Assembly: GCA_933228895.1 (NCBI GenBank) | Contig: OW121846.1 | Span: forward strand, 108,269,054-108,333,053 | Source of the DNA: Platycnemis pennipes | Taxonomy: Eukaryota; Arthropoda; Insecta; Odonata; Platycnemididae | Reading direction: 5' to 3' | Length of the DNA stretch: 64,000 nucleotides | Shown: positions 59,601-64,000 of the stretch, one piece after another | Position numbering within the stretch: position 1 is the first letter of the stretch | Layout of the letters: every line of letters begins with the position of its first letter | Translations under genes and position numbers: made by a program | The notes under the pieces: model-generated | The model's database searches: none | Seen by the model: only the letters and a program-made list of their open reading frames with translations | What the model was told of the DNA's origin: nothing

Positions 59601-61928
59601 CTGTATTTTCTGGCATATTTTTTCCTAAAGACGTTCACAAAAATTACCCTGCATTCTATATGGCCGATGTTCATGTCAAGCGTGGTTGAAAGACTTCTTA
59701 CATCTAGAAAATAATTTCCATTTGTGTGGTGAATGGTGAGCCAGTCCAGACTGGTTCAAGCCAGTCCTTTGAACTTTGCTCCAATTAAATGTACATACAT
59801 ATTTGTTTTCTATGTTTGCACCATTCAGAAAAAAATCAATTATGTTCTTAAAGGTAATCAGACTGCTCGCAGAAGCCAGGTTGGTAATGCATGGGTCCAG
59901 TGACCCAGATGTGGGTTTGAATCCTGCCATGAGTGTGGGGTATGGATGTTGTGTGTTTGTCTGAGGATTCAGAACTTAGGTTACCCAATGCCATGTAACC
60001 TCAGCCATTGAAGTTCCGTAACCCAAGTCCGCTGCTGCTATTACATAGTTGGCAGTTGTGGGAGGATAATTTATTTTTCCAAAATAAGTTTCTAAACTAG
60101 GGACTATTATGCCCATGTAGCTCATATGCTATAAATGCTGTAATTGATTTGGGTAGTTAATTGAGATACAAGATTATGCTCATCCGTTTTTACCATCTCA
60201 ATTTAATTCCCTTGAATAATTTAAGGTACAGAAAGGCAATTTTATTACTTGTAAGATTTAAAGTGTGTGTCTCAAGGGTACTTCATAAAACCGTGCTGGC
60301 ATCTGAGTTGAAATTGAAAATTTTTTCTGCTATTCCTCAGTTTGCTGACATGATTCCCCTACCACAATTGTCAATTTTTTTTCAGTCTCAGACAGAAGCT
60401 CAGTCTTGGAAAATCCATGCATTAAGCAATGCCCTGCAGCAAGCTCACGTGGAAATGGATCAACGAATTGTGGTGATGCAGAAGGAGCACCAAGAGCGAG
60501 TTCACCTCCTGCTGCGACATTTTGCAGAGGAATCGAGTGGTGGGTCTGGCGCAGATTCATCAGCTGTGTGGGATCTGAAAAACCAACTTATCAAGTCCAA
60601 GCGGGAGAATAAGCATCTCAGGAGGAGACTTCTGGAGATGGAGTCTGCCCTGCAAATGGGTAATGGAGGTCAGTGGGGAAACATTTCTCCTGCCTTTATA
60701 GTGAAAAATGTACCATACAGAAATGTTGTTTGCCACGATGGAGAGCGTTTAAATTTGATTCGGAATGATTGTTTTCCATTAAAGTTCATTCTTATTCAGT
60801 ATTGAACCTTAACCATACATTATACAAACCATAACCATATGTTATGTGGAACATATTTGTCTCTGGCTGTAGAATCGAATTAGCGAAAAATGAACAGTCA
60901 GTCATGAACTTGTAACCTATTTAACTTGTTATGATTCAAATTACGAGTGAGCGTTTATTATCAGCGTGAATGGTGCTGCACAACTGAACATCATCACAGT
61001 ACTCTCAATTATTTGTCCTACCAGCAATGGTTGTGACTATGCTCATTTTCGTTCATTTTCTAGTTGAATGGAACTTCAGAACTGTGGAATGAAAACTACT
61101 AATGTGAAGGGAGCTTAAGAACGTAATTTCATTACGACAATATAGTGTACATAGTAGTACATTTTTGTGTTACTAGATCACTGGCAGGCCTTTGAAGATG
61201 TTTCTGCCAGGGAAATAGATGGTATATGCAAAAAGTATTTCACCGGAAATCTACCAAAAAATATTAATATACAAATCATATCCAAAGTGGCTTATGCCTA
61301 GACTGTCAGAGCCAAGTGTGGTTTTAAAAAGATGACTGACTATAGCTTTTGCTTAGAACTCTACAAGTGATTAAACTGTATAAAATAAATTGTTTTAGCA
61401 TCCAATCCTTCGAAAAGATACTAGTAATGTGTTCTTTATTTTCACTAATGTTAATTTTGAGAACCATGAAAGAGTATTTGTGGTGTATGCTCTTATACCA
61501 ATGAGTGTAGAGGTAGGGAAATAAAACATTTCAATTCCAATTTCACTAATAGAAGTTATGTAATCTGAGGCATGTTATGGTTTTTAGGGGAAATTCAGTT
61601 TAAAAATTGTTTTCATGTCAGTTTTAGATATTTTATATTCATATATGTTTTGAGCTTGAGATATTTTGCATGCCCTGGTTATTGGAGTTATTCAGTTATC
61701 ATATTTTCATTATTCACATTTTTATTGAATGCAGGAATGGTTTTTCATGGTTGTCATGCTTACTTTTCAGCATATGAAACTCGTGCTCTTCACCTTGAAA
61801 GTGCTGCCCCTCAACATAATCTGATCAAACGCTTGCAAGCTCCTGGAGCTGTCAGTGTCCCGACCACCAAAGTGACCAGGGAGAGGAATAAGCTCATCAT
61901 TCAGCAGCAGAAGCCAAACAGGTCTTGA
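14617..61928 (+). CDS. cos: Costal-2 / KIF7 / KIF27-type kinesin-like protein
   Basis: Nineteen exons encode about 1250 residues. This family anchors the Hedgehog signalling complex, holding Fused, Smoothened and Ci/Gli near microtubules or cilia. Exons 1-7 give a kinesin-like motor (about residues 1-350) starting MDVPIQVAVRVRPLIYQDR, with GYNASVVVYGQIASGKTYTL, then DLAGPER. Exons 8-10 form an acidic, Ser-rich linker, and exons 11-18 a long coiled coil. Matches to KIF7 are strong there: LDEALEAIDAAIEYKNELI, METRTLLYKYFQRVIDLRE and MDQRIVVMQKEHQERVHLLL. The motor is degenerate: P-loop GQIASGKT is kept, but switch I reads SSQCH (not SSRSH) and switch II DLAGPE (not DLAGSE). Exon phases agree throughout except between exons 5 and 6. 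Length fits Drosophila Cos2 (about 1200). A KIF27-like naming is possible. Confidence 0.9.
14777..14963 (+). CDS. cos: costal-2-like exon 2
   Basis: After CCTAG the exon reads VRPLIYQDRNHDVVCLS and ends QFFNTAVGPLLGFVLEG. This corresponds to the kinesin FxxxVxPLLxxxxxGYN segment just before the P-loop. It leaves one base at a GTATTA donor. Confidence 0.9.
15546..16902. mobile_element. TIR element with internal reiterated motif
   Basis: It starts CCCCTGCTGCACAG and ends with the inverse, CTGTGCAGCAGGGG. Inside, a motif like TTCAGAATGGTTGCAGGAA recurs: once near 15590, once near 15755, and several times in tandem between about 16660 and 16765. No transposase is visible and no target duplication is evident at the flanks, so the superfamily is open. 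Confidence 0.5.
16881..17008. repeat. 38-bp direct repeat flanking a Penelope-type scrap
   Basis: Positions 16881-16918 and 16971-17008 are identical 38-bp copies. The 52 bp between them contains ATTTATTTAACGAGTCAACA followed by TGTTTCACTGCAC, which is also the left arm of the hammerhead palindrome at 17316-17491. This looks like insertion of a retroelement fragment with a long target duplication. Confidence 0.6.
17316..17491. repeat. Long palindrome carrying a hammerhead-like motif (Penelope-type terminus)
   Basis: Two arms of about 85 bp (17316-17401 and 17404-17491) are nearly perfect inverse copies around a centre at 17402-17403. The right arm holds the hammerhead-like motif at 17401-17439. 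The design matches the terminal repeats of Penelope-like elements, so this is probably a joined inverted pair of such ends. Confidence 0.65.
17401..17439 (+). ncRNA. Hammerhead-like ribozyme motif 1
   Basis: Reading 5' to 3': stem I strand AGUC (17401-17404), core CUGAUGA, one extra U, stem II GCUGC/GCAGU with loop AGU, core GAA, then ACAUGU (very short, self-complementary stem III), C as the cleavage-site base, and stem I strand GACU (17436-17439). The core residues of the type I hammerhead are present, with one extra base between CUGAUGA and stem II. Activity is inferred, not shown. Confidence 0.6.
17950..18095 (+). CDS. cos: costal-2-like exon 3 (P-loop)
   Basis: The exon encodes GYNASVVVYGQIASGKTYTL and ends VVPRATRELFHQFG. 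Walker A is GQIASGKT at about residues 82-89. The GVVPRAxxELF segment is typical of the KIF7/KIF27 family. Borders are AATAG and GTTAGT; it ends in phase 0. Confidence 0.95.
18182..18304 (+). CDS. cos: costal-2-like exon 4
   Basis: It encodes ELPERNFLVKVMFLEIHEDV, then VCDLL and ISEDQY, matching the kinesin V-SYLEIYNE--RDLL strand. Two donors are possible (CA/GTATGT and TAT/GTGAGT); only the second keeps frame with exon 5. Confidence 0.92.
18387..18454. repeat. Two-copy 34-bp tandem repeat
   Basis: Copies at 18387-18420 and 18421-18454 share CATGATTATTGGAGCTGTTA and differ at only a few positions. Confidence 0.8.
18631..18800. repeat. Long palindrome carrying a hammerhead-like motif (Penelope-type terminus)
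   Basis: Arms of about 84 bp (18631-18714 and 18717-18800) are nearly identical inverse copies meeting at GGTACC. Only the right arm keeps the full CUGAUGA core; the matching place in the left arm reads AUGAUGA on the minus strand. It shares general design, but little sequence outside the core, with the palindrome at 17316-17491. Confidence 0.7.
18713..18754 (+). ncRNA. Hammerhead-like ribozyme motif 2
   Basis: Stem I GGUAC/GUACC (18713-18717 with 18750-18754) is perfect. The core CUGAUGA is followed by one extra U, stem II GACAC/GUGUC with loop CGAU, core GAA, the self-complementary ACAUGU as minimal stem III, and U as cleavage-site base. This is the best paired of the three motifs in the window. 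Confidence 0.68.
19777..20532. mobile_element. MITE with ~30-bp terminal inverted repeats
   Basis: The left end reads AAGGCCATTGTACACAGTAT and the right end is its near-exact inverse, ATACTATGTACAATGGCCTT in plan. TACAAGAAATT-type sequence recurs inside both ends. There is no coding capacity, and the flanking target duplication is unclear. The GGCC-start termini would fit a PIF/Harbinger-like family, but this is a guess. Confidence 0.6.
22004..22175 (+). CDS. cos: costal-2-like exon 5 (switch I region)
   Basis: After a CTCTTAAG acceptor it encodes GSAIVTGAEEAV, then MSNRHTNVSSLTNSSQCHTV and FILTLDQ. In active kinesins the switch I segment reads NxxSSRSH; here it is SSQCH at about residues 202-206, with the key Arg and second Ser changed. 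Two donors overlap (G/GTAGGT and AG/GTATTT); neither joins exon 6 in phase at its best acceptor. Confidence 0.88.
23947..25830 (+). pseudogene. Tigger/pogo-type DDE transposase pseudogene
   Basis: A terminus CAGTAAAACCTCCCGTTAGC begins at 23947 after TA. Further in, broken frames read FNTDEAGFFYS (about 24858-24890), then FWKWVV, and NVTLVFFQPNCTSRLQPLD ending at 25203, the NTTSxLQPLDQG block of Tigger transposases. Frames at 25321-25560 and 25541-25825 continue the C-terminal part with a +1/-1 shift between them. Many stops and frameshifts make it dead. The matching inverse terminus is not found nearby; the closest is at 35066. Confidence 0.75.
26007..26361. repeat. Head-to-head inverted pair of tRNA-SINEs
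   Basis: The outer 35 bp at 26007-26041 is the inverse of 26326-26361 (GTTCCACAGAG and AATGATTT-type tail). Inside, a tRNA-like head lies on the minus strand (26041-26115) and a second, more diverged head with B-box GGGTTCCAGTCCC (about 26278-26290) lies on the plus strand. Read together, these are two copies of one SINE with their tRNA heads facing each other and tails outward. Confidence 0.6.
26041..26115 (-). ncRNA. tRNA-like SINE head (not a functional tRNA)
   Basis: On the minus strand a D stem GCTT/AAGC, an anticodon stem CCTGA/TCAGG with loop CCGGAAA, and a T arm CCGGG/CCCGG with loop TTCGTGT all form. The acceptor stem pairs poorly and loop position 33 is C, so I call it a SINE promoter head and not a tRNA gene. 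Confidence 0.6.
27053..27465. repeat. Left arm of a 0.4-kb inverted repeat (foldback)
   Basis: This segment, beginning with a Tigger-like CCTCCGATTAATGAAGTCC, is the diverged inverse of 34617-35066. Shared stretches include GGACCCCTGCA, CTTATTAAAAC-type and GTTATGGTAAG-type sequence. Both are probably ends of one non-autonomous Tigger-related family. Confidence 0.6.
29060..29900 (-). mobile_element. LINE fragment (CR1/Jockey-type endonuclease region)
   Basis: Minus-strand translation reads IIVGGNFNLPSID, then HQLVTEPTRGNNILDLLES and TGISDHKIVHV, the typical apurinic-like endonuclease order GDFNLP, PTR..NILDL, SDH. Further 3' an ESNPKAFWSDV-like stretch (LDSNPKAFWSDVTED) marks the spacer before the reverse transcriptase, which is missing. 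Internal stops show decay. The 3' part is truncated at about 29060. Confidence 0.75.
30690..30780 (+). mobile_element. LINE 3' tail-like sequence
   Basis: GCCTCCTGCCACACACC and GGTGGCTTGCAGGGTAT followed by TGTAGATGTAG resembles the 3' end of an arthropod LINE family that finishes in a TGTAGA simple repeat. No coding part is attached. Confidence 0.4.
31808..32506. repeat. 29-bp direct repeats flanking a 641-bp segment
   Basis: Identical 29-bp copies lie at 31808-31836 and 32478-32506 (both begin CAGATTACAAGTTGTACTAA). The 641 bp between them has no recognisable frame. The arrangement could be a long target duplication or a small segmental duplication. Confidence 0.65.
32581..32622 (-). ncRNA. 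Hammerhead-like ribozyme motif 3 (in Penelope-like element)
   Basis: On the minus strand: stem I strand UUCC, core CUGAUGA (32618-32612), one extra C, stem II GUGCCC/GGGUAU with loop UGCAAC, core GAA, self-complementary AGCU as minimal stem III, U as cleavage-site base, and stem I strand GGAG (32584-32581). It lies directly after the GIY-YIG frame and before the inverted tail, where Penelope-like elements are known to carry hammerheads. Confidence 0.68.
32653..34031 (-). pseudogene. Penelope-like reverse transcriptase / GIY-YIG endonuclease (partial, one stop)
   Basis: The reading frame runs from the 5' truncation to 32653 with a single in-frame stop (TAA at 33507-33505). The RT part shows LVSFDVVSLFTKVPIKDSVD, then GAAMGSPLSPVVANLFMEHF, RYVDDTFVIW (catalytic YVDD) and LPFLDVLV. 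The endonuclease part shows GVYEIPC-CGKVYIGQSGR, the GIY-YIG core, plus a C-terminal HRRATLR and ADHALSGEGH segment. The GIY-YIG nuclease nicks target DNA so that the RT can prime. Near intact coding and perfect target repeats indicate a recent insertion. The missing 5' part makes it non-autonomous. Confidence 0.88.
34340..34420 (-). mobile_element. tRNA-like SINE head
   Basis: The minus strand has an A-box-like GGTGGCCTAGTGGGTAGA (34408-34391) and a B-box-like GGGTTCAAGG (34363-34354) at tRNA spacing. The rest of the element cannot be delimited. Confidence 0.5.
34617..35066. repeat. Right arm of a 0.4-kb inverted repeat (foldback)
   Basis: It is the inverse partner of 27053-27465 and ends GGAGGTTTTACTG at 35066, the inverse of the Tigger terminus at 23947. 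The interval between the arms is about 7.1 kb and contains the LINE fragment and the Penelope-like element. Confidence 0.65.
35287..35550 (+). CDS. cos: costal-2-like exon 6 (switch II)
   Basis: It encodes ERLHYVFSGSGMIQHRTSKV, VFADLAGPERIYSGQG and ALANVVSVLSDP, ending ESNLTKVLK. DLAGPE replaces the kinesin DLAGSE, and MDPGLAALANVVSVL replaces NxSLxALGNVIxAL. The T-rich tract and CAG at 35286 suggest this start. That start is out of phase with exon 5; an AG ten bases later (exon start 35297) restores frame. Confidence 0.88.
35754..35989 (+). CDS. cos: costal-2-like exon 7 (end of motor)
   Basis: It encodes DSFGGKARTLFACCLSPASL, DFDESLNTLRYATRVQHI and a polar tail ending DEIFG. This matches DSLGGNAKTVMIACVSPS and FDETLNTLNYASRAQNI of KIF7. 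It ends with two bases at GTGTGT. Confidence 0.93.
36076..36293 (+). CDS. cos: costal-2-like exon 8
   Basis: It encodes LEFAALQWMKLVSNAEGLFK and LNAEEKEQIQLWLCLKQEC, then EEVAQRSLGKIG. The section lies just after the motor. The ALQWMKLVSNAEGL stretch recalls a conserved helix after the KIF7 motor. Leaves one base. Confidence 0.88.
36372..36662 (+). CDS. cos: costal-2-like exon 9
   Basis: After CTTTGCAG it encodes DELTESGEKTDVTGDVNQN and an acidic, Ser-rich stretch with YASEDESDLNAQTPDFLDKL. It contains no known fold. It continues exon 8 in phase and leaves one base at GTAAGT. It is likely part of the flexible linker used for partner binding. Confidence 0.85.
36663..40127. other. costal-2-like intron 9
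   Basis: I see no exon or whole transposon. Two possible lone transposon ends were noted: a TTAACCCTTTTGC start at about 37200 and a Tigger-like inverse end GTGGGCTTAACTGTA at about 39285-39299. Neither has a partner. Confidence 0.45.
40128..40333 (+). CDS. cos: costal-2-like exon 10
   Basis: It encodes EKEAEVVVRSNSSSDDLIAK, then LSQLNSLSTRRHSIHPGAVD and EALAKNDLRESLPTRV. The Ser/Arg-rich STRRHSI stretch is a plausible kinase target, but this is only inferred. Phase agrees with both neighbours. Confidence 0.82.
40605..40901 (+). CDS. cos: costal-2-like exon 11 (start of coiled coil)
   Basis: It encodes KSPSLREVGPSPEVQALSI and AAVKDLASRKLL, then LLASTKEAHQNQIRQILLDL, QGAQRRIEELQNTICIK. The last part corresponds to the RIRELAVTIQLKEELI helix of KIF7. 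It ends in phase 0 at GTAAAT. Confidence 0.9.
41205..42580. mobile_element. Tc1/Tigger-type TIR element, copy 1
   Basis: It starts CAGTGGAATCCTGGTATAAC and ends CACTATACCGGGCTTCTACTG, flanked by TA on both sides. Subterminal sequence at each end repeats ACTCGC and ATAACGAG. Its left end matches the right end of copy 2 (43036-44460) and vice versa, so the two lie in opposite orientation. No transposase frame survives. A TATCG-rich array fills 41755-42150. Confidence 0.75.
41755..42150. repeat. TATCG-rich self-complementary array
   Basis: Overlapping short palindromic units such as TATCGTGATA, TATCGCGATA and CCCCGATATCTTATCGTG recur about twenty times. It ends in ATATCGCCCATGCCTAG (about 42151-42167), whose inverse resembles a hAT terminus. 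The open frame across it is low complexity and not a gene. Confidence 0.65.
43036..44460. mobile_element. Tc1/Tigger-type TIR element, copy 2
   Basis: It starts CAGTAGAAGCCCATTATAG and ends CGTTATACCGAGCTTCCACTG with TA at each flank. Its interior has a pyrimidine-rich CCCACTCG / CCCGCC stretch around 43510-43590. It interrupts the LINE: minus-strand LINE 3' end lies at 42740-43035 and its RT remnant resumes at 44463. Confidence 0.75.
45920..47950. repeat. 1013-bp tandem duplication with nested 142-bp tandem repeat
   Basis: The unit starting at ACCTGTCAAAAAAGAG (45920) recurs at 46933 with few differences over about 1013 bp. Inside each unit a block beginning AAACTATGCTGC recurs with a 142-bp period (for example 46517 and 46659). 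The block is the coiled-coil part of the LINE ORF1. Since 142 is not a multiple of three, the inner duplication breaks the frame. Confidence 0.85.
47683..48250 (-). pseudogene. LINE ORF1-like protein with PHD-type zinc finger
   Basis: The minus strand reads a finger with CARAIKWSDK, ECLKVFHPAC and KPWYCDPC, a Cys/His pattern (C...H-x2-C...C-x2-C) of the PHD type. An in-frame TAG sits between the first and second cysteines. Downstream is a Ser-rich linker, then a helical stretch ILSELQSTVKHIQSEQND and YLDTINTSIPKLSERFDSL likely to form a coiled coil. Such ORF1 proteins bind the LINE RNA. The frame ends in the duplicated region. Confidence 0.65.
48340..48600. mobile_element. Lone end of the same TIR family
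   Basis: AAAAATCACTCACTATGG near 48540 and CCTATATAGTGGACTTCTACT ending at about 48596 match the right terminus of copy 1 (CACTATACCGGGCTTCTACTG). The other end was not found. Confidence 0.45.
49163..49723 (+). mobile_element. 3' end of a Ty3/Gypsy retrotransposon with LTR
   Basis: The frame 49163-49522 reads CSHAFLCEGPIRKSLQPPYM, GPHEII, then MKVSIDRVKPAYV and TMKSGRRVRFLDFYKS. This is the end of Gypsy pol after integrase (HVFLR, PLxPPYxGPY, VSIDRxKPA, GRRVRFP). A purine tract GGGGGG (49539-49544) precedes the LTR. No 5' LTR or upstream pol was recognised; 48640-49140 is uncertain. Confidence 0.75.
49548..49723 (+). repeat. Gypsy-type LTR
   Basis: The 176-bp segment starts TGTGGCGACC and ends GATCCCACA, giving the TG...CA form and a 5-bp terminal inverted repeat TGTGG/CCACA. 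It follows the polypurine tract directly. It is short for a Gypsy LTR but within range. Confidence 0.65.
49946..51236 (-). pseudogene. Tigger/pogo-type transposase pseudogene
   Basis: Minus-strand translation starts MPPKRKQKELTIKDKI at 51236, followed by a CENP-B-type helix-turn-helix region (EVESKLLEWFFQCR, NNIPLSGPLAKENTDMITLK). The DDE part reads FITFYRGGKRSMERLTIVLR, DGSEKLQPLVIRKYRNP and LSLPANTTSYV. The C-terminus has ITTHEIQKWNALVPMRNI and an acidic tail. Several in-frame stops are visible. A terminus TTCGAACTAACAGGGGTTTACTG ends at 52085 before TA; its partner was not found. Confidence 0.8.
52063..52085. repeat. Tigger terminal inverted repeat (one end)
   Basis: AACTAACAGGGGTTTACTG followed by TA is the inverse of a CAGTAAACCCCTGTTAGTT terminus. 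It is the 5'-side end of the Tigger pseudogene at 49946-51236. Confidence 0.55.
52238..52533 (+). CDS. cos: costal-2-like exon 12 (coiled coil)
   Basis: After TTTTTTAG it encodes EQFIADMIKNSETRASAKHR and FERKIHKLEEDYFQAKVKLA, then LRFKKDVEKYKKMVDRYEQR. The Lys/Glu-rich heptad pattern continues the coil. It leaves two bases at GTAAGT. Confidence 0.9.
52534..54187. other. costal-2-like intron 12
   Basis: The intron holds the minus-strand SINE near 53395-53510. I recognise nothing else. Confidence 0.5.
53395..53510 (-). mobile_element. tRNA-derived SINE
   Basis: The minus strand carries a B-box GGGTTCAAATCCC (53454-53442) and an A-box-like GGTCAGTAACATGCATG about 35 bp upstream of it. The spacing is that of a tRNA promoter. 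Borders are approximate. Confidence 0.5.
54188..54356 (+). CDS. cos: costal-2-like exon 13 (coiled coil)
   Basis: It encodes VLELEHSLQSSKRQMEKLKK, KCLEQKL-like heptads and IKDLEQKYADQTLM. This corresponds to RLQELERNVQLMRQQQ through VKELELKHEQQ of KIF7. It ends at ATG/GTATGG in phase 0. Confidence 0.9.
54357..56096. other. costal-2-like intron 13
   Basis: It holds the 156-bp piggyBac-type MITE at 54597-54752. Nothing else is recognised. Confidence 0.5.
54597..54752. mobile_element. piggyBac-type MITE
   Basis: TTAA lies on both sides (54593-54596 and 54753-54756), the invariant piggyBac target. The element starts CCCTTTGCACTTGG and ends CCCGAGTGGAAAAGG, an imperfect terminal inverted repeat. 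Inside, GTGTCGAGTGACACTCAACAC and GTGTCGAGTATCACTCGACAC form two small hairpins. It has no coding capacity. Confidence 0.75.
56097..56291 (+). CDS. cos: costal-2-like exon 14 (coiled coil)
   Basis: It encodes VSKKTSLEMVEEDRLKWIQE, then QLLQQQSMLEKRETFLKEKL and ALEKQKSK. It matches KKWLDQEMEKVLQQR and LHKREAILAKKEALMQEK of KIF7. Phase 0 at both ends. Confidence 0.92.
56378..56563 (+). CDS. cos: costal-2-like exon 15 (coiled coil)
   Basis: It encodes SLHKVSARILHLDDVMKEKS, then DEKEALRHEIQNLRRTRDCL and YKLDEKYQK. This parallels VSSRLEHLEKELSEK and IRGEIDSLRQEKDSLLKQR of KIF7. Donor GTGAGT. Confidence 0.92.
56564..57596. other. costal-2-like intron 15
   Basis: This 1.0-kb intron has a pyrimidine-rich block at 57120-57400 that gives a spurious open frame. 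No repeat or gene is recognised. Confidence 0.5.
57597..57743 (+). CDS. cos: costal-2-like exon 16 (family signature)
   Basis: It encodes EKTLTSAEERKLLELDEALE, AIDAAIEYKNELICGREDK. The LDEALEAIDAAIEYKN stretch is nearly identical to LDEAIEALDAAIEYKN of KIF7 and KIF27, the best single evidence that this kinesin belongs to that group. Confidence 0.96.
57744..59312. other. costal-2-like intron 16
   Basis: TATAGAGATGGGTCAAATCC at 57830-57849 resembles the hAT terminus at 6583, but no partner end or target duplication was found. Nothing else is recognised. Confidence 0.45.
59313..59450 (+). CDS. cos: costal-2-like exon 17
   Basis: It encodes DEDLLMARLMSLSPMETRTL and LYKYFQRVIDLREGGRKMEV, then QIAELD. 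It parallels [21 protein letters not shown] and DKVVTLREEQ of KIF7. Confidence 0.95.
59451..60385. other. costal-2-like intron 17
   Basis: It holds the plus-strand SINE at about 59865-60085. I recognise nothing else. Confidence 0.5.
59865..60085 (+). mobile_element. tRNA-derived SINE
   Basis: The A-box-like AAGCCAGGTTGGTAATGC (59873-59890) and B-box GGGTTTGAATCC (59913-59924) are at tRNA spacing, with a hairpin TGGGT/ACCCA where the anticodon arm would be. A body of unrelated sequence follows to about 60085. Confidence 0.55.
60386..60659 (+). CDS. cos: costal-2-like exon 18 (coiled coil)
   Basis: It encodes SQTEAQSWKIHALSNALQQA, VEMDQRIVVMQKEHQERVHL and LLRHFAEESSGGSG, then LRRRLLEMESALQM. 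It matches [20 protein letters not shown] of KIF7. I end it at G/GTAATG because this alone joins exon 19 in frame. Confidence 0.92.
60660..61734. other. costal-2-like intron 18
   Basis: This 1.1-kb AT-rich intron shows nothing recognisable. Confidence 0.5.
61735..61928 (+). CDS. cos: costal-2-like exon 19 (C-terminus and stop)
   Basis: After GCAG it encodes GMVFHGCHAYFSAYETRALH, then RLQAPGAVSVPTTKVTRERN and ends in QQQKPNRS before TGA at 61926-61928. The C-terminus is basic and Gln-rich. It is linked by phase and splice sites; I do not recognise a domain in it. Confidence 0.8.
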
Positions 61929-64000
61929 TGTTGTTGAATATTGTTCACCATTATCACTCTCAAGGGTACTGGTTCGTATTCCCTTTGGTATCCTTGTCCT
62001 TTCTTGGAATGAGATTCGGAATGTACCCTCTGTTCACAATGTAGGCTCCATGGTGGTGGTTCCCTCAACCACACAACACTCCACCTCCACTGAGGTCTGT
62101 GAGACCAGAAGTTAGATCTTGGCTCCTAGATAGGTCTGTATGTTGCACATTAGTGTCAGTGAGCCACAATTGAGCCTTCATGATGTACAGAGCAACTATC
62201 CACACTTGACTCTCTTAATACTCAGGGTTTTCAAGAATGGCATCTACCACAGGTTTTGTACTATCTGATGCTATGAAAAAAAACATGCTTAGCTGACAAT
62301 TTCAAGTAAGCTCTAATAATATGTTATTTATGATTATTGAATGCAACTAAATTTTATTATTTATATGGATTGAAAAGCCATCTTCCAACTCAATTCTTGC
62401 GTCTATGTCCATGTTTGCCTTCTCAGTAGCTTGAAATAGAAAAGTGGTTCAAATATTGTGACATACTTTTTGTATCTGCTCATGTGTACTATATTTTCCG
62501 TGGATGTGTGCATAAATATTATGAATTTTTATACAATTCTCTGCCTTATCATAAAGTCAAGAACATGAAATGCTCTTGAGTGAAATTGAAAGTGGGCAAA
62601 GATTAATTTCATTAGCTGCTAATGGATATGGAATCCTGCTACAGTTAAGAGACTATGGAGACAGTGGTCTCACATTTGAGAAAATGCATTACTACAACTC
62701 CTTAAGCCAATGAGCCTGCACCATTCAAAAGTAAGTTATGCCAAACCTTTTCACTTATTTTTGGCTGTGATATAAAATGATCCAGGATTTATTTGCTTTG
62801 TTTATAGTTTTTATGGGCCACTGACTATATGCCTATTTCTTAAAATTTCAAGCCAGTTATGTCTTGTTTTCCTGTGAATTAGAAAATGGTGTTGCATTCA
62901 CTTTTATTTCCTCAAAATATCTAATAATCTAACTTCATAAGATAGAATATGCGGTGCTCGGAATATGTTTGAGAAATGTGTTTCATGCTAATAATCATTT
63001 CAAGTTCTATAGTTTCCTCTGTGAGGCATATTATAGTGACAACGTGTCCACCCTATTGAAAAGTTTCCTTTTGAGTGAGTTAAGTTTAAAACGATGTCTC
63101 TGTGGTTATTTTGTCATGAATCTTCGCTCATATTTTTTTAATATAATACTAACTGTTAGGTGTAGTGATCCATTGACTCATATTTGGTGCCAAAAGGAAG
63201 GTAAGCGAATGTGATGCTTTCTGGTCAAAATCTAGGAAGTGTGGACATTTTAAGCAGGTTCTCAGGAAAAGATTAGGAAATAGTCTGTGAAAATTCTGTT
63301 GAGGGTTCATTGAATGTGTTTAGCTGTTGGGAAACATGAAAGAAATTGTACATGTTATGTACACCAAGGCCCAATTTTATAATGTCTGGTTAATTATTTT
63401 TTAGGTTAAAAAATGACTGTAATTATGCTTTTTTTTGGTAATAATGCTCACATAAACTAGTTGTTAGTCTGATGCATTTTTGTAACTATAGGTTTAATTA
63501 TCACCAAAGTACCTTAGTGTTTATATAAACTAATGGTTAAGGCTAACCAGACATTATACAACCAGACCTAAGATTTGCAGAGAGACTGTGTTATAGTAGA
63601 AGATGATATTGATCAAATTACTCAAGGCTGTTGAATAATTACTTTCATTTCAGTAGTTTTGCCCATATTGTGATAATGCATGTATCATCCCCTCCTCTGA
63701 TTCATGTCATAATTCAATTCTATTTGTGACTTGCATTAAGTGACTGAGGATGATCATGGTTGAGTAGATTGAACGAGTGGTACTATATTTTTTAGGTATC
63801 AAAATGCTGATAAAGACTGAATAAGGTAGAGATTTTGTTCGAAAAATATGCGTTTGGGGTCTGTGTCTAAAAGTTTGTCTCCAGTTCAAGTGTATGTCAG
63901 ATAACTGAGGCTTGGGATATTTGTAGCTGTTAATTCTGTCCCCAGGGATCAGAAAATCTGCTTCAAGTCCAATGAGCAGGTAGGATGAAAGGCCTGAGTG
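61929..64000. other. costal-2-like 3' UTR and downstream sequence
   Basis: The 3' UTR starts at 61929; its end cannot be set from the sequence. No further gene, repeat or RNA motif is recognised up to the right edge. Confidence 0.45.

Noticed and set aside
60161..60385. Extension of the exon 18 frame upstream to 60161.
   Set aside because: The CAG acceptor at 60385 and phase with exon 17 fit an intron; the upstream part has no family likeness.

Overview
The window is from an animal nuclear genome, most likely a transposon-rich arthropod and probably an insect. It is AT-rich, has short exons with GT-AG borders, introns of 78 bp to 13 kb, and large amounts of transposon debris. The costal-2/KIF7-type gene and the mix of Tigger, Penelope-like, LINE and tRNA-SINE repeats fit an insect. 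I cannot name the species.

Two host genes lie head to head. On the minus strand, positions 13628 down to 1486 hold seven exons of carnitine O-palmitoyltransferase 2 (CPT2, mitochondrial beta-oxidation). They encode about residues 1-417, including the catalytic EHSWGDG motif. The C-terminal third lies beyond the left edge. On the plus strand, positions 14617 to 61928 hold nineteen exons of a costal-2/KIF7/KIF27-type kinesin-like protein of about 1250 residues (Hedgehog signalling scaffold). It runs from a complete motor-like domain through a long coiled coil to a stop codon. About 990 bp separate the two start codons, so this interval probably holds a divergent promoter. The two genes have no evident functional link.

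Almost everything else is intronic repeat. CPT2 introns hold a hAT-type element with an 8-bp target duplication (6583-7676) and a SINE. Costal-2 intron 2 holds a TIR element with a Penelope-derived scrap and a palindrome carrying a hammerhead-like ribozyme. Intron 4 holds a second hammerhead palindrome and a MITE. Intron 5 (13 kb) holds a Tigger pseudogene, an inverted SINE pair, two inverted foldback arms, a LINE endonuclease fragment and a young Penelope-like element with GIY-YIG endonuclease, hammerhead-like motif and 13-bp target duplication. Intron 11 (11 kb) holds two inverted TIR elements, a broken LINE with a PHD-finger ORF1 and nested tandem duplications, a Gypsy 3' end with its LTR, and a second Tigger pseudogene. 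Later introns hold SINEs and a small piggyBac-type MITE.

The most notable signal is a set of three separate hammerhead-like motifs sharing the same odd core. One of them sits directly behind the Penelope GIY-YIG reading frame, which ties the two palindromes to Penelope-like retroelements.
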